Shown in pieces: positions 17,710 to 26,800 of a DNA stretch of 64,000 nucleotides (position 1 is its first letter; the number at the start of each line of letters is the position of its first letter). The notes below the pieces were generated by a model. The model was not told the origin of the DNA. It saw nothing but the letters and a program-made list of their open reading frames with translations, and ran no database searches. The position numbers were made by a program, and so were the translations under genes. This DNA is from Telluria antibiotica. Lineage in GTDB: Bacteria; Pseudomonadota; Gammaproteobacteria; Burkholderiales; Burkholderiaceae_D. The stretch lies in contig NZ_JAAQOM010000010.1 of NCBI RefSeq assembly GCF_011682055.1, positions 1 to 64,000 on the forward strand. The letters are read 5' to 3'.

Positions 17710-17967
17710 ATGAGGACACTCTTGCTCTTGCCATCCGCGCTGCTGCTCGGCGCGTTGCTGGCCGCGTGCGGCGGCGGCAGCCACGACGACAGCGCTGCAA
17801 TGACGCCGCCACCGCCCGCGCCGGGCGGCGGCACGGCGGCCACGGACCCGTTCACGATCCAGGTCGCGGGCCTCGTCGCGAGCGCGCCGGACGATACCGA
17901 ACCGGCTGCCGTGGACGACACCGCGGCGACCATGCCGGAAGCCACCGAGCCGCAGGCGCTGCCATGA
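17710..17967 (+). CDS. small lipoprotein
   Basis: This 85-aa product has a lipoprotein signal (lipobox LLAAC, Cys20) followed by GGGSHDD, a Pro/Gly-rich linker and an acidic tail rich in Asp, Glu and Thr. GAAGGAG precedes the ATG. Its stop overlaps the TPR gene start (ATGA). The low-complexity, acidic body suggests a surface or periplasmic accessory to the DUF4331 protein, which is inference from context only. Confidence 0.75.
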   Translation: MRTLLLLPSALLLGALLAACGGGSHDDSAAMTPPPPAPGGGTAATDPFTIQVAGLVASAPDDTEPAAVDDTAATMPEATEPQALP

Positions 17968-19163
17968 AGCCCGGCGTCGCCATCCGCACCCTGGTGGCGG
18001 CGCTGCTGGCCTGCGCGGGCGCCGGGGCAAGCGCCGCCCCGCGCCTGCCGGCCAGCGGCGCCGAGGTGCTCGAAGAGCTGCCGTGGCGCGCCGATCCGCA
18101 ACAGCGCGAACTGCGCGCGCTGCGGGCGCGCCTGCAGGAGGCACCGCGCGACCTGCCGCGCGCGGTGGAGGTCGCGCGCCGCTACATCGAAGTCGGCCGG
18201 CGCGAAGCCGACCCGCGCTACTACGGCTACGCGCAGGCGGCCCTGGGGCCGTGGTGGGACCAGGCAGCACCGCCGCCGCAGGTGCGTCTGTTGCGCGCGA
18301 CGCTGCTGCAGAGCGAGCACCGCTTTCCCGAGGCGCTTGCCGACCTCGCCGCGCTGACGGCGCAGCAGCCCGGTGACGCGCAGGCCTGGCTGACCCGCGC
18401 CACCGTCGAAACCGTGCGCGCCGACTATCCCGCGGCCACGCGCAGTTGCGCGCACGTGTCCAGCCTCGCCGACGAACTGGTGACGACGGCCTGCATCGCC
18501 AACGTGGGCGCGATGAATGGCCGCCTCGCCGCGAGCGAACGCCTGCTCGCGGCCGTACGCGCGCGCGCCGGTGGCGCGGACGACCCCGCCGTCGACGCCT
18601 GGGTGCTGACGATGCTGGCCGAAATGGCGCAGCGGCGCGGCGCCGCGGCCAGCGCCGACGCGCGCTTCGGCGCTGCGCTGCGCGTCGCCCCGCGCGACAC
18701 CTACCTGCTGGGCGCCTACGCCGACTTCCTGCTCGACGCTGGCCGCCACGACGAGGCGGCGGCGCTGCTGGCGCCGCATGCCCGCGTGGATGGCCTGCTG
18801 CTGCGCCACGCGCTCGCGCTGCGCGCGGGCGGCCGCGCGCGCGACCTGGCGCCCGAACTGGTGGAGCTGGCGGCCCGCTTCGATGCGGGCGAGCGACGCG
18901 GCGACGGCGTCCACTTGCGCGAACAGGCCCGCTTCGAGCTGGCCTTGCGCGGCGACGCCCGCCGCGCGCTGGCGCTCGCCCGCCGCAACTGGGACGTGCA
19001 GAAGGAAACGCCGGATGCCCGCATCCTGCTCGAAGCGGCGCTTGTCGCGCGCGACGTCGCCGCGGCGCGCCCTGTCCTCGACTGGATGCGCGGCGCGCAC
19101 GTGGAAGACGTCCGGCTCGCGCGCCTCGCCGCACAATTCAACCTCGACGGAGGCAAAGGATGA
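17964..19163 (+). CDS. tetratricopeptide repeat protein, exported
   Basis: A 399-aa alpha-helical protein. It starts with a probable signal peptide (ALLACAGAGASAA), then a run of TPR-like helix pairs with the Ala/Leu periodicity expected (for example RLLRATLLQSEHRFPEALADLAALTAQQPGDAQAWLTRATVE). It is coupled by ATGA overlaps to the lipoprotein before and the HupE-like gene after. TPR proteins are usually scaffolds, so it may bring DUF4331 and HupE components together in the periplasm. Confidence 0.85.
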   Translation: MKPGVAIRTLVAALLACAGAGASAAPRLPASGAEVLEELPWRADPQQRELRALRARLQEAPRDLPRAVEVARRYIEVGRREADPRYYGYAQAALGPWWDQAAPPPQVRLLRATLLQSEHRFPEALADLAALTAQQPGDAQAWLTRATVETVRADYPAATRSCAHVSSLADELVTTACIANVGAMNGRLAASERLLAAVRARAGGADDPAVDAWVLTMLAEMAQRRGAAASADARFGAALRVAPRDTYLLGAYADFLLDAGRHDEAAALLAPHARVDGLLLRHALALRAGGRARDLAPELVELAARFDAGERRGDGVHLREQARFELALRGDARRALALARRNWDVQKETPDARILLEAALVARDVAAARPVLDWMRGAHVEDVRLARLAAQFNLDGGKG

Positions 19164-20299
19164 AACGCCTGTGGATCCTGATCGGCCTGTTCATGGCCGC
19201 CGCGACCTGGTCGCTGCCCGCGATGGCGCACAAGCCGAGCGATGCGTACCTGCGCCTGACCTTGGCGCAGGGGAGCGCGGACGTGCGCGGCGAGTGGGAC
19301 ATCGCGCTGCGCGACCTCGATTACGCGATCGGCCTCGATGCCGACAACGACGGCCGGCTGACCTGGGACGAAGTGCGCGCGCGCCATGGCGCGATCGCCG
19401 CGTACGCGCTCGCGCGCCTGCACCTCGAGCGCGGCGGCGCCGCCTGCGCACTGGTGCCGGGCTCGCAGCTCGTCGATACGCACACGGACGGCACCTATAC
19501 CGTGCTCGCCTTCGCCGCGCACTGTCCGCGCGCCGGACCGCTCGCCGTCGAGTACCGGCTGTTCGCCGACGTCGACCCGCAGCACAAGGGCCTCGCCAGC
19601 GTGCGCGACGGCGACGCCGTGCGCACGCTGGTGCTCGGCAGCGACCATCCGCGCGCCACGGTCGACGAGGGCGCGGCCGGCGCGGCCAGCGGTTTCCTGG
19701 CCTACGTCCGCCACGGCATCCTGCACATCTGGATCGGCTACGACCACATCCTGTTCCTCGTGTCGCTGCTGCTGCCGGCCGTGCTGGTGCGCGATGGGCG
19801 CGGCTGGCGCGCCGTGGCCGGCCTGCGCGCGGCCTTGGCCGACGTATTGAAGATCGTGACGGCGTTCACCGTCGCGCACTCGATCACGTTGAGCCTGGCC
19901 GCGCTGGGCGTCGTCGCGCTGCCGTCGCGCTGGGTCGAGTCGGCGATCGCGCTGTCGGTGCTGCTGGCGGCGCTGAACAACGTGCTCCCCGTCGCGCGCG
20001 GGCGGCGCTGGGCCGCCGCCTTCCTGTTCGGTCTCGTGCACGGTTTCGGCTTCGCGAGCGTGCTGGCCGACCTCGGCCTGCAGCCGGGCGCGCTGGCGGC
20101 GTCGCTGGTCGGCTTCAACCTCGGCGTCGAGATCGGACAACTGGCGATCGTCGCGGCCTTCCTGCCGCTCGCCTACCTGATGCGCGCCACCTGGTTCTAC
20201 CGGCGCGTGGTGCTGGTGGGCGGGTCGGGCGCGATCATGCTCGTGGCCGCGCTGTGGCTCGGGGAGCGCCTGTTCGACCTGAAGCTGCTCCCCGTGTAG
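19160..20299 (+). CDS. HupE/UreJ family membrane protein with EF-hand-like segment
   Basis: A 379-aa protein. Signal peptide (ends PAMA), a periplasmic domain of about 170 residues containing an EF-hand-like acidic loop DADNDGRLTWDE, then six to seven helices with the HupE/UreJ_2 motifs HIWIGYDHILFLVSLLLP and FTVAHSITLSLA, and later GLVHGFGFASVL. The conserved His/Asp residues in these helices are typical of metal (nickel/cobalt-type) permeases, but this subfamily is not proven to move nickel. Overlaps the TPR gene by 4 bp. Its stop lies 6 bp from the convergent anti-sigma gene. Confidence 0.88.
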   Translation: MKRLWILIGLFMAAATWSLPAMAHKPSDAYLRLTLAQGSADVRGEWDIALRDLDYAIGLDADNDGRLTWDEVRARHGAIAAYALARLHLERGGAACALVPGSQLVDTHTDGTYTVLAFAAHCPRAGPLAVEYRLFADVDPQHKGLASVRDGDAVRTLVLGSDHPRATVDEGAAGAASGFLAYVRHGILHIWIGYDHILFLVSLLLPAVLVRDGRGWRAVAGLRAALADVLKIVTAFTVAHSITLSLAALGVVALPSRWVESAIALSVLLAALNNVLPVARGRRWAAAFLFGLVHGFGFASVLADLGLQPGALAASLVGFNLGVEIGQLAIVAAFLPLAYLMRATWFYRRVVLVGGSGAIMLVAALWLGERLFDLKLLPV

Positions 20300-20305
20300 G
20301 CCACC

Positions 20306-21001
20306 TTACAGTTTCACCCAAGCGCCCTTGTACAGCACGGGGCCCGTCGGCGCGTTCGGATCCGGCGAGCCGCCTTTCGGTTCCAGACTGATTGCCAGCA
20401 GCACCACGTCCGGCCCGACGGCGCGCTGGTCCAGGCGCAGGCTGGCGTGGCGGTTATCGGGGAGGATGCCCAGCGAGCGCGTCTTGCCGGCCGCCGTGAT
20501 GGCCCACAGCTGCAGCGTGCGGTCGTCCGGCACCTTCACGTTGTCGGCCACGCGCACGTCGATGCGCGCGCGGCGCGCGTCGGCAGCCACCACCAACGCG
20601 GTCCGCGCCTGGTCGTCGAGCAGCGTGGCCACCTGCTGCAGCTGCGGCTCCCGGACGCGGCCGGCCAGCACGACGGCCAGCGCCACCGCAGCCACGCCCC
20701 CGCCGACCGCGAGGCTGCCCCAGAGCCGGGCGCCCTCGATCCGCCAGAACTGCCACGCCGGCACCGCGCGGGCGAACCCGAGCCGGCGTTCGATGCCGTC
20801 CCATGCGCGCGCCGGCGGGGGTACCGCGCTCCACTCGGCCATCGGCACGATGCGCGCCTGCCAGCCGGCGACGGCGCCGCGCAGCGCGGCGTCGGTGGCG
20901 AGCCAGCGTTCGAAGCGGCGCCGCGCGCTGCCGCGCAACGTGCCGAGCACGTATTCGGCAGCCAGCTTGTCGCGCAGTACCGGATTGTCTTGGATGTTCA
21001 T
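20306..21001 (-). CDS. anti-sigma factor, RskA type
   Basis: This 231-aa single-pass membrane protein has an N-terminal anti-sigma domain (about 1-85, AAEYVLGTLRGSARRRFERWLA), one helix (LWGSLAVGGGVAAVALAVVLAG) and a C-terminal periplasmic RskA domain with DDRTLQLWAI and SLEPKGGSP. It would hold its cognate ECF sigma factor at the membrane. Its start overlaps the sigma stop by 4 bp. It converges with the HupE gene, leaving only 6 bp. Confidence 0.92.
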   Translation of the reverse strand: MNIQDNPVLRDKLAAEYVLGTLRGSARRRFERWLATDAALRGAVAGWQARIVPMAEWSAVPPPARAWDGIERRLGFARAVPAWQFWRIEGARLWGSLAVGGGVAAVALAVVLAGRVREPQLQQVATLLDDQARTALVVAADARRARIDVRVADNVKVPDDRTLQLWAITAAGKTRSLGILPDNRHASLRLDQRAVGPDVVLLAISLEPKGGSPDPNAPTGPVLYKGAWVKL

Positions 21002-21582
21002 GCCGCTTCTCGTTTCGACAGGCAGGTTTTCAATTTGTCCAGGCCACGGCGGATCCACGTCTTGACGGTGCCGATCGGCAGGCTGAGCCGGACCGCCACC
21101 TCGCTGTGCGACAGGTCGTGGAAATATGCCATGCCGATCGCCTGGCGCTGCCTGCCTTCCAGCGCCGCCATGCAATGCGCCAGCGCGCGCGCCTCGTCCG
21201 TCATTTGCATGCGGTCCGGCGGTCCGGCGGCCGGGTCCTGCATGGCCAGCAGCATGTCCGCATCGAACTGCTGCGCATCGAGTTCGACCGCGTCATCCTG
21301 GCGCCGCAGCATGTCCAGCGCCTTGTTGCGCACGATCGTCGTCATCCACGTCAGCGGCGCGGCGAGATGGGGCTGATAGCCGGCGGCCCCGTGCCAGATC
21401 GACACGAAGGCATCCTGCAGCGCTTCTTCCGCGAGCTCGTCCTTCCTCAATATACGCAGCGCGAAGCCAAACAGTTTCGCCGCCGTCGCGTCGTACAGGC
21501 GGCGGAACGCCGCGCGGTCGCCGAGAGCTACTGCGGCGACGAGGCGGCGCAGCGCATCGGTGTTGTCGAGATCCTTGGTCAC
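20998..21582 (-). CDS. ECF sigma factor
   Basis: A 194-aa sigma70-family protein. Region 2 is visible at about 20-90 (AFRRLYDATAAKLFGFALRIL, then EEALQDAFVSIWHGA) and region 4 at about 130-185 (LPIGTVKTWIRRGLDKLK). It directs transcription when released from the RskA-type anti-sigma encoded next to it (ATGA overlap). Together with the convergent DUF4331 operon it probably forms a signalling unit. Confidence 0.94.
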   Translation of the reverse strand: MTKDLDNTDALRRLVAAVALGDRAAFRRLYDATAAKLFGFALRILRKDELAEEALQDAFVSIWHGAAGYQPHLAAPLTWMTTIVRNKALDMLRRQDDAVELDAQQFDADMLLAMQDPAAGPPDRMQMTDEARALAHCMAALEGRQRQAIGMAYFHDLSHSEVAVRLSLPIGTVKTWIRRGLDKLKTCLSKREAA

Positions 21583-21746
21583 GGCGGTCCTGGCAGGTTG
21601 TCCGGCGATTAAATTTGTTCAATTTGATTGTAACCCGGCAGCGCGACGGCACGACGTCCGCGCCGCATGCGAGCCGTGAGTTTTCGATAGCCTGTCGCGT
21701 GTCTGTTCGTGGGATGATCCGGGTTTCCTCATTTCTTAGGCCAAGC

Positions 21747-22757
21747 ATGATCCGACGCACCCGCTTCCTCGCAGCCGTTTGCGGCTTCCTCCTCGCCGCC
21801 GGCGCCGTGGCCGCGCCCACCGTGCGGGAAGAACCGATGGACTTCGGCAAGGGCGCCGGCGCCCGCTACACCTTGCAGCGCACGGGCGCACCGGACGTCC
21901 GCTACGTCATCTCGCGGCCCGCACACAAGGCGCCGCTCGTGCTGTTCGTGCAGGGGTCGGGCTGCATTCCGCCGTTCGTCGGTCTCGGTACGCCGAACCG
22001 GTATTCCACCATCTTCAATTTCGTGCCGCTGGCGCAGCAGGGCGATTATGCCGTGATGGTCGTCGACAAGCCCGGCCAGCCGGACGCGCCGCCGCAGGCG
22101 TCGCGGCAGGCGCCGGCGGGCGTCGCGACGGGCTGCCCGGCCGCGTTCAACGCCGGGTTTTCCTACGACAGCTGGCTGGATACGCTACGCGCCGCGCTGC
22201 GCCATGCGCTCGCCTTGCCCTGGGTCGACGGCAGCCGCGTGCTCGTGTTCGGTGTGTCGGAAGGCGCCGTGATGGCGGCCGGCCTGGCCCGCGCGGAAGC
22301 CGCGGTGACGCACGTGGCGCTGATCGGCGGCACCGGCACGAGCCAGTTGTTCGACTTCGCCGCCAACGCGTACGGCGCCGGCGGCAGCGAGGAAGCCATC
22401 CAGGCGCGCCTCGCGGAGATCGACGCGACGGTGGACGCCATCAACGCCGACCCGCGCAGCACCGACAAGTTCGCCTGGGGCCATACGTACCTGCGCTGGA
22501 GCACGTTCTTCGCGCACGCGCCAGGCGAGGATCTCGTGCAGTCGAAGGCGCGCGTGTGGCTGGCCAGCGGCATGCGCGATGCCAGCGTGCCGATCGTGTC
22601 GACCGAGGTCGCGTACGCGCGCCTGCGCGCGCTGGGGCGCGACGTCACGTTCCGGCGCGTGCCGCGCGCCAACCATGGGCTGGTGCCGGAAGGCGGTTCG
22701 ATGGCGGACGTGCAGAAGGACTACGACGCCGTCATCGCGTGGTTCGCGCGGCGCTGA
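21747..22757 (+). CDS. secreted alpha/beta hydrolase
   Basis: A 336-aa protein with a signal peptide (ends AVAAP). Nucleophile serine in GVSEGAVMAAGLA, an acid candidate in MRDASVP and the histidine in ANHGLVPEGG fit the alpha/beta-hydrolase fold. The oxyanion region is LFVQGSGCIPPF. Two Cys (SGC and GCPAAF) may form a disulfide. Substrate is not predictable. It is divergent from the ECF sigma gene and may share its upstream region of 164 bp. Confidence 0.82.
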   Translation: MIRRTRFLAAVCGFLLAAGAVAAPTVREEPMDFGKGAGARYTLQRTGAPDVRYVISRPAHKAPLVLFVQGSGCIPPFVGLGTPNRYSTIFNFVPLAQQGDYAVMVVDKPGQPDAPPQASRQAPAGVATGCPAAFNAGFSYDSWLDTLRAALRHALALPWVDGSRVLVFGVSEGAVMAAGLARAEAAVTHVALIGGTGTSQLFDFAANAYGAGGSEEAIQARLAEIDATVDAINADPRSTDKFAWGHTYLRWSTFFAHAPGEDLVQSKARVWLASGMRDASVPIVSTEVAYARLRALGRDVTFRRVPRANHGLVPEGGSMADVQKDYDAVIAWFARR

Positions 22758-22760
22758 CGC

Positions 22761-23243
22761 CTACTGCTGCAGCGCTCTCTCGATATCGCCCGCGATGTCC
22801 TGCGGCTTGGTCTGCGGCGCGTAACGGTGCAGCACGGTGCCGTCGCGGCCGACGAGGAACTTGGTGAAGTTCCACTTGATGCCTTCCGTGCCCAGCACGC
22901 CCGGTGCCGCGTTCTTCAGGTATTTCCACAGCGGATGCGCGGCGTCGCCGTTGACGTCGACCTTGGCGAACATCGGGAACGACACGCCGTAGTTCTTTTT
23001 GCAGAAGGCGCCGATGTCCGCTTCGCTGCCCGGCTCCTGGCTGCCGAACTGGTTGCAGGGGAAGCCCAGCACTTCGAGGCCGCGGCCGTGCAGTTCGCGG
23101 TACAAGGCCTCGAGGCCCTCGTATTGCGGCGTGAAGCCGCATTTGCTGGCGGTGTTGACGACGAGGAGGATCTTGCCCCGGTACTGGGCCAGGTCGACCG
23201 GCTCGCCGTCGAGCGAAGTGGCCTGGAAGTCGAACACGTTCAT
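22761..23243 (-). CDS. glutathione peroxidase (Cys type)
   Basis: This 160-aa thioredoxin-fold peroxidase has the family signature NTASKCGFTPQYEGLE with the peroxidatic Cys (no selenocysteine), LGFPCNQFGSQEPG and KWNFTKFLV. Such enzymes reduce peroxides, often using thioredoxin. The stop lies 3 bp from the secreted hydrolase stop, so the genes are convergent. It is divergent from a four-helix membrane protein. Confidence 0.95.
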   Translation of the reverse strand: MNVFDFQATSLDGEPVDLAQYRGKILLVVNTASKCGFTPQYEGLEALYRELHGRGLEVLGFPCNQFGSQEPGSEADIGAFCKKNYGVSFPMFAKVDVNGDAAHPLWKYLKNAAPGVLGTEGIKWNFTKFLVGRDGTVLHRYAPQTKPQDIAGDIERALQQ

Positions 23244-23304
23244 CGCGGGCTCCTGTATGCTCGGGTGGATTCGAAGCCAACAGTGTAAGGCAAAGGAGGA
23301 CCGG

Positions 23305-23736
23305 ATGCAGACTGCCGTGAACATGCCACTCGCCGCGGGTGCGCTGCTCAGCGCCATCGCGGCGCTGCTCCACCTGGGCATCATCGCGGGCGGTCCCGCG
23401 TGGTACCGCTTCTTCGGCGCGGGCGAGCGCCTCGCGCGCGCGGCCGAGCAGGGCAGGCGCTACCCGGACGTCATCACGCTGGGGATCGCGGCCGTGCTGT
23501 TCACGTGGTCGGTGTATGCGCTGGCGGGGGCCGGTGTCATCGGCCCGCTGCCGCTGTCGAAGGCCGCGCTCGTGGCCATCACCGCCGTCTACCTCGTGCG
23601 CGGGGTGGGGTATGGCCCGCTCGTCGTTGCCAACGGGGGCAGGGTCACGCCGTTCGTCGTGTGGAGTTCGCTGATCTGTTTCGGGTATGGGCTCGTGCAC
23701 TTGCTGGGGCTCGTGCAGCGGTGGGATGTGCTTTAA
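23305..23736 (+). CDS. four-helix membrane protein, unknown function
   Basis: A 143-aa protein with an excellent ribosome site (AAAGGAGGA). Four hydrophobic segments are visible (about 10-30, 55-77, 82-100 and 115-135), with a charged loop FFGAGERLARAAEQGRRYPD between the first two. I recognise no function. It is divergent from the glutathione peroxidase gene and ends 17 bp before a REP-like repeat. Confidence 0.8.
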   Translation: MQTAVNMPLAAGALLSAIAALLHLGIIAGGPAWYRFFGAGERLARAAEQGRRYPDVITLGIAAVLFTWSVYALAGAGVIGPLPLSKAALVAITAVYLVRGVGYGPLVVANGGRVTPFVVWSSLICFGYGLVHLLGLVQRWDVL

Positions 23737-23753
23737 GCATTCGCGGTGCGGTT

Positions 23754-23824
23754 GGTGGGCACGGGGTGCCCACCCTACGGCAAGTGCGTCGGACCAGCTG
23801 TAGGGTGGGCTCTCCGAGCCCACC
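23754..23824. repeat. REP-like paired palindrome, copy 3
   Basis: Arms at 23754-23778 and 23801-23824, TAGGG ends inward, spacer 22 nt. The left arm is GTGGGCAC/GTGCCCAC and the right arm GTGGGCTC/GAGCCCAC, a two-sided compensatory change preserving pairing. It lies between the membrane-protein gene and the end of pilU. Confidence 0.8.
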
Positions 23825-23833
23825 GTGCGTGCC

Positions 23834-24970
23834 TCAGACGAGACCGAGCGATTCCGTTCCCGCCGAGAAGTCGCGGTTCTTCGCGTGCTTGCTGTGCAGC
23901 TTGATGTTCAGGCGCAGGTCGTTCACGGAGTCGGCGTTGCGCAGCGCGTCCTCGTAGGTGATCTTGTCGGCCTCGTACAGGTCGAACAGCGCCTGGTCGA
24001 ACGTCTGCATGCCCAGCTCGCGCGACTTCTTCATGATCTCCTTGATCTCGTGGACTTCGCCCTTGAAGATCAGGTCCGAGATCAGCGGGGAGTTCAGCAG
24101 GATCTCCATCGCGACGACGCGGCCCTTCGCTTCCTTCTTCGGCACCAGGCGCTGCGAGATCAGGCCCTTCAGGTTCAGCGACAAGTCCATCAGCAGCTGC
24201 TGGCGGCGCTCCTCCGGGAAGAAGTTGATGATGCGGTCAAGCGCCTGGTTCGAACTGTTCGCGTGCAGGGTGGCCAGGCACAGGTGGCCCGTCTCGGCGA
24301 ACGCGATCGCGTGCTCCATCGTCTCGCGGTCGCGAATTTCTCCGATCTGGATCACGTCCGGCGCCTGGCGCAGGGAGTTCTTCAGCGCGGCCTCGAAGCT
24401 GTCCGTGTCGACGCCGACCTCGCGCTGCGTGATCACGCAGTTCTTGTGCGGGTGGACGAATTCGACGGGGTCCTCGATCGTGATGATGTGGCCGTGGCTG
24501 TTCTCGTTGCGGTAGCCGACCATCGTCGCGAGCGTCGTCGACTTGCCCGAGCCCGTGGCGCCGACCATGATCACGAGGCCGCGCTTGGTCATGATCACGT
24601 CCTTCAGCACCTCCGGCAGGTCGAGGTCCTCGAACTTCGGGATCGTCGTCGTGATCACGCGCAGCACCATCCCGACGGCGCCCATCTGCATGAACGCGGA
24701 GACGCGGAAGCGTCCCAGGTCGCCCGGGCTGATGGCGAAGTTGGCTTCCTTCGTCAGCTCGAAGCCGGCGGCCTGCTTGTCGTTCATGATGGCGCGCGCC
24801 AGGTCGGCCGTGTGCGACGCCGACAGCGCCTGGTTGGACACGGGCGTCATGCGGCCATCGATCTTCATCGCGGGCGGGAAGCCAGTCGTGATGAACAGGT
24901 CGGAGCCGCCCTTGCTGACCATCAGGCGCAGCAGGTCGAACATGAATTTGGAGGCCTGGTCGCGTTCCAT
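23834..24970 (-). CDS. pilU: type IV pilus twitching ATPase PilU
   Basis: A 378-aa hexameric ATPase of the PilT family. Walker A GATGSGKST, Walker B/Asp box IIGEIRDRETM-like (QIGEIRDRE), and the His box TGHLCLATLHANSS are present. It has the PilU-type C-terminal tail (HSKHAKNRDFS). PilU works with PilT to retract type IV pili. It is 14 bp downstream of pilT in the same direction. Confidence 0.95.
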   Translation of the reverse strand: MERDQASKFMFDLLRLMVSKGGSDLFITTGFPPAMKIDGRMTPVSNQALSASHTADLARAIMNDKQAAGFELTKEANFAISPGDLGRFRVSAFMQMGAVGMVLRVITTTIPKFEDLDLPEVLKDVIMTKRGLVIMVGATGSGKSTTLATMVGYRNENSHGHIITIEDPVEFVHPHKNCVITQREVGVDTDSFEAALKNSLRQAPDVIQIGEIRDRETMEHAIAFAETGHLCLATLHANSSNQALDRIINFFPEERRQQLLMDLSLNLKGLISQRLVPKKEAKGRVVAMEILLNSPLISDLIFKGEVHEIKEIMKKSRELGMQTFDQALFDLYEADKITYEDALRNADSVNDLRLNIKLHSKHAKNRDFSAGTESLGLV

Positions 24971-24984
24971 CGTCGTCTTTCAGG

Positions 24985-26028
24985 TTAGCCGGGGAAGTTC
25001 TCGGGGATCTTGGCGGCGAAGCGCGCGGCGGAGGACGAGATCACGTTGCGGCGCACGAGGTCCGTCAGGTTCTGGTCCAGCGTCTGCATGCCGACGTTGG
25101 AACCGGTCTGGATGGCGGAATACATCTGCGCGATCTTCGCTTCGCGGATCAGGTTGCGGATCGCGGGCGTGCCGATCATGATCTCGTGCGCGGCCACGCG
25201 GCCGGAGCCATCCTTCGTTTTCAACAGGGTCTGCGAGATCACGGCCTGCAGCGATTCCGACAGCATCGCGCGCACCATCTCTTTTTCCTCGGCCGGGAAC
25301 ACGTCGACGATACGGTCGATGGTCTTCGCCGCGGACGACGTGTGGAGGGTGCCGAACACGAGGTGGCCCGTCTCGGCGGCGGACAGGGCGAGGCGGATCG
25401 TCTCCAGGTCGCGCAGCTCGCCGACGAGGATCGCGTCCGGGTCTTCGCGCAGCGCCGAGCGCAGCGCGTTGTTGAACGACAGCGTGTGCGGGCCCACTTC
25501 GCGCTGGTTGATCAGGCACTTCTTCGATTCGTGCACGAATTCGATCGGGTCCTCGATCGTGAGGATGTGGCCGTATTCGTTCTCGTTCAGGTGGTTGATC
25601 ATCGCGGCCAGGGTGGTCGACTTGCCGGAGCCCGTCGGACCCGTCACGAGCACGAGGCCGCGCGGCTTCATCGCCAGGTCGGCGAAGATCTTCGGCGCGT
25701 TCAGCTCTTCCAGCGACAGGATCTTCGACGGGATCGTCCGCATGACGGCGGCGGCGCCACGTTCCTGGTTGTACGCGTTGACGCGGAAGCGCGCGAGGCC
25801 GGGGATCGCGAACGAGAAGTCGCACTCCAGCATCTCTTCGTACTGCTTGCGCTGGCCGTCGTTCATGATGTCATAGATCATGCCGTGCACGTCCTTGTGC
25901 TCCAGCGGCGGCAGGTTGATGCGGCGTACGTCGCCATGCACGCGGATCATCGGCGGCAGGCCGGACGACAGGTGCAGGTCCGACGCTTTGTTCTTAACGG
26001 AGAACGCCAGCAGTTCCGAGATGTCCAT
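24985..26028 (-). CDS. pilT: type IV pilus retraction ATPase PilT
   Basis: 347 aa with Walker A GPTGSGKST, the Asp box, His box TGHLVFGTLHTSSA and the PilT-defining C-terminal AIRNLIREAKIAQM. The product powers pilus retraction and twitching. It is divergent from yggS-proC across a 63-bp gap, an arrangement widely conserved in Proteobacteria, and leads into pilU. Confidence 0.97.
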   Translation of the reverse strand: MDISELLAFSVKNKASDLHLSSGLPPMIRVHGDVRRINLPPLEHKDVHGMIYDIMNDGQRKQYEEMLECDFSFAIPGLARFRVNAYNQERGAAAVMRTIPSKILSLEELNAPKIFADLAMKPRGLVLVTGPTGSGKSTTLAAMINHLNENEYGHILTIEDPIEFVHESKKCLINQREVGPHTLSFNNALRSALREDPDAILVGELRDLETIRLALSAAETGHLVFGTLHTSSAAKTIDRIVDVFPAEEKEMVRAMLSESLQAVISQTLLKTKDGSGRVAAHEIMIGTPAIRNLIREAKIAQMYSAIQTGSNVGMQTLDQNLTDLVRRNVISSSAARFAAKIPENFPG

Positions 26029-26091
26029 TTATAATCCTTGGGCTTTTGCAGCACCGATGTAACCGAAAAATATTTCCTGTAGAAAACCATT

Positions 26092-26793
26092 ATGTCCACA
26101 ATCGCCGCCAACTTGCAAGCTGTCGAAGCGACAATCGGGGCCGCTTGCGAGGCCGCGAAACGGCCCCGTTCGACGGTCCAATTGCTGGCCGTTTCGAAGA
26201 CGTTTCCTGCGGAAGCCGTGCTGGAAGCGATGGCTGCGGGCCAGCGCGCGTTCGGCGAGAACTATGTGCAGGAAGGCGTCGACAAGATCGCGGCTGTGGC
26301 AAAAGCGCGACCGGACGTGATGCTGGAATGGCATTTCATCGGTCCGATCCAGAGCAACAAGACAAGGCCCATCGCGACGAGCTTCCAGTGGGTGCACACG
26401 GTCGAGCGCTTGAAGATCGCGCAGCGCCTGTCCGAACAGCGCCCACCTGAACTGGGCCCGCTCGACATCTGTTTGCAAGTGAACATCAGCGGCGAGGCCA
26501 CCAAAAGTGGCGCGAAGCCGGAGGAGTTGCTCGACCTGGCGAAGGCCGTCGTCCAGCTGCCGAACCTGCGTCTGCGCGGGCTGATGGCGATTCCGGAACC
26601 GCAGGCCGACCTTGCGCTGCAGCGGGCGCCGTTCGCGCGCCTGCGCGCGCTCGCGCAAGACCTCGTCAAAGCCGGCATCCACGTCGACACGCTGTCGATG
26701 GGCATGTCCGGCGACCTGCAAGCGGCCGTGCTGGAAGGCGCGACCATCGTACGCATCGGCAGCGCGATCTTCGGCGCGCGCCACTATGAATAA
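26092..26793 (+). CDS. YggS family PLP homeostasis protein
   Basis: This 233-aa single-domain TIM-barrel protein binds pyridoxal phosphate. The PLP lysine lies in LLAVSKTFP, followed by FGENYVQEGVDKI, WHFIGPIQSNK and the phosphate loop SMGMSGDLQAAV. No catalytic role is assigned; members affect B6 balance. It precedes proC, with which it may be cotranscribed (an alternative proC start overlaps its stop). Confidence 0.95.
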   Translation: MSTIAANLQAVEATIGAACEAAKRPRSTVQLLAVSKTFPAEAVLEAMAAGQRAFGENYVQEGVDKIAAVAKARPDVMLEWHFIGPIQSNKTRPIATSFQWVHTVERLKIAQRLSEQRPPELGPLDICLQVNISGEATKSGAKPEELLDLAKAVVQLPNLRLRGLMAIPEPQADLALQRAPFARLRALAQDLVKAGIHVDTLSMGMSGDLQAAVLEGATIVRIGSAIFGARHYE

Positions 26794-26800
26794 GGCTTAC

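Noticed and set aside
16146..19136. Minus-strand open frame of nearly 1000 codons opposite the DUF4331 operon
   Set aside because: It covers three well-supported + strand genes and has a biased, low-complexity composition; it is a codon-position shadow.
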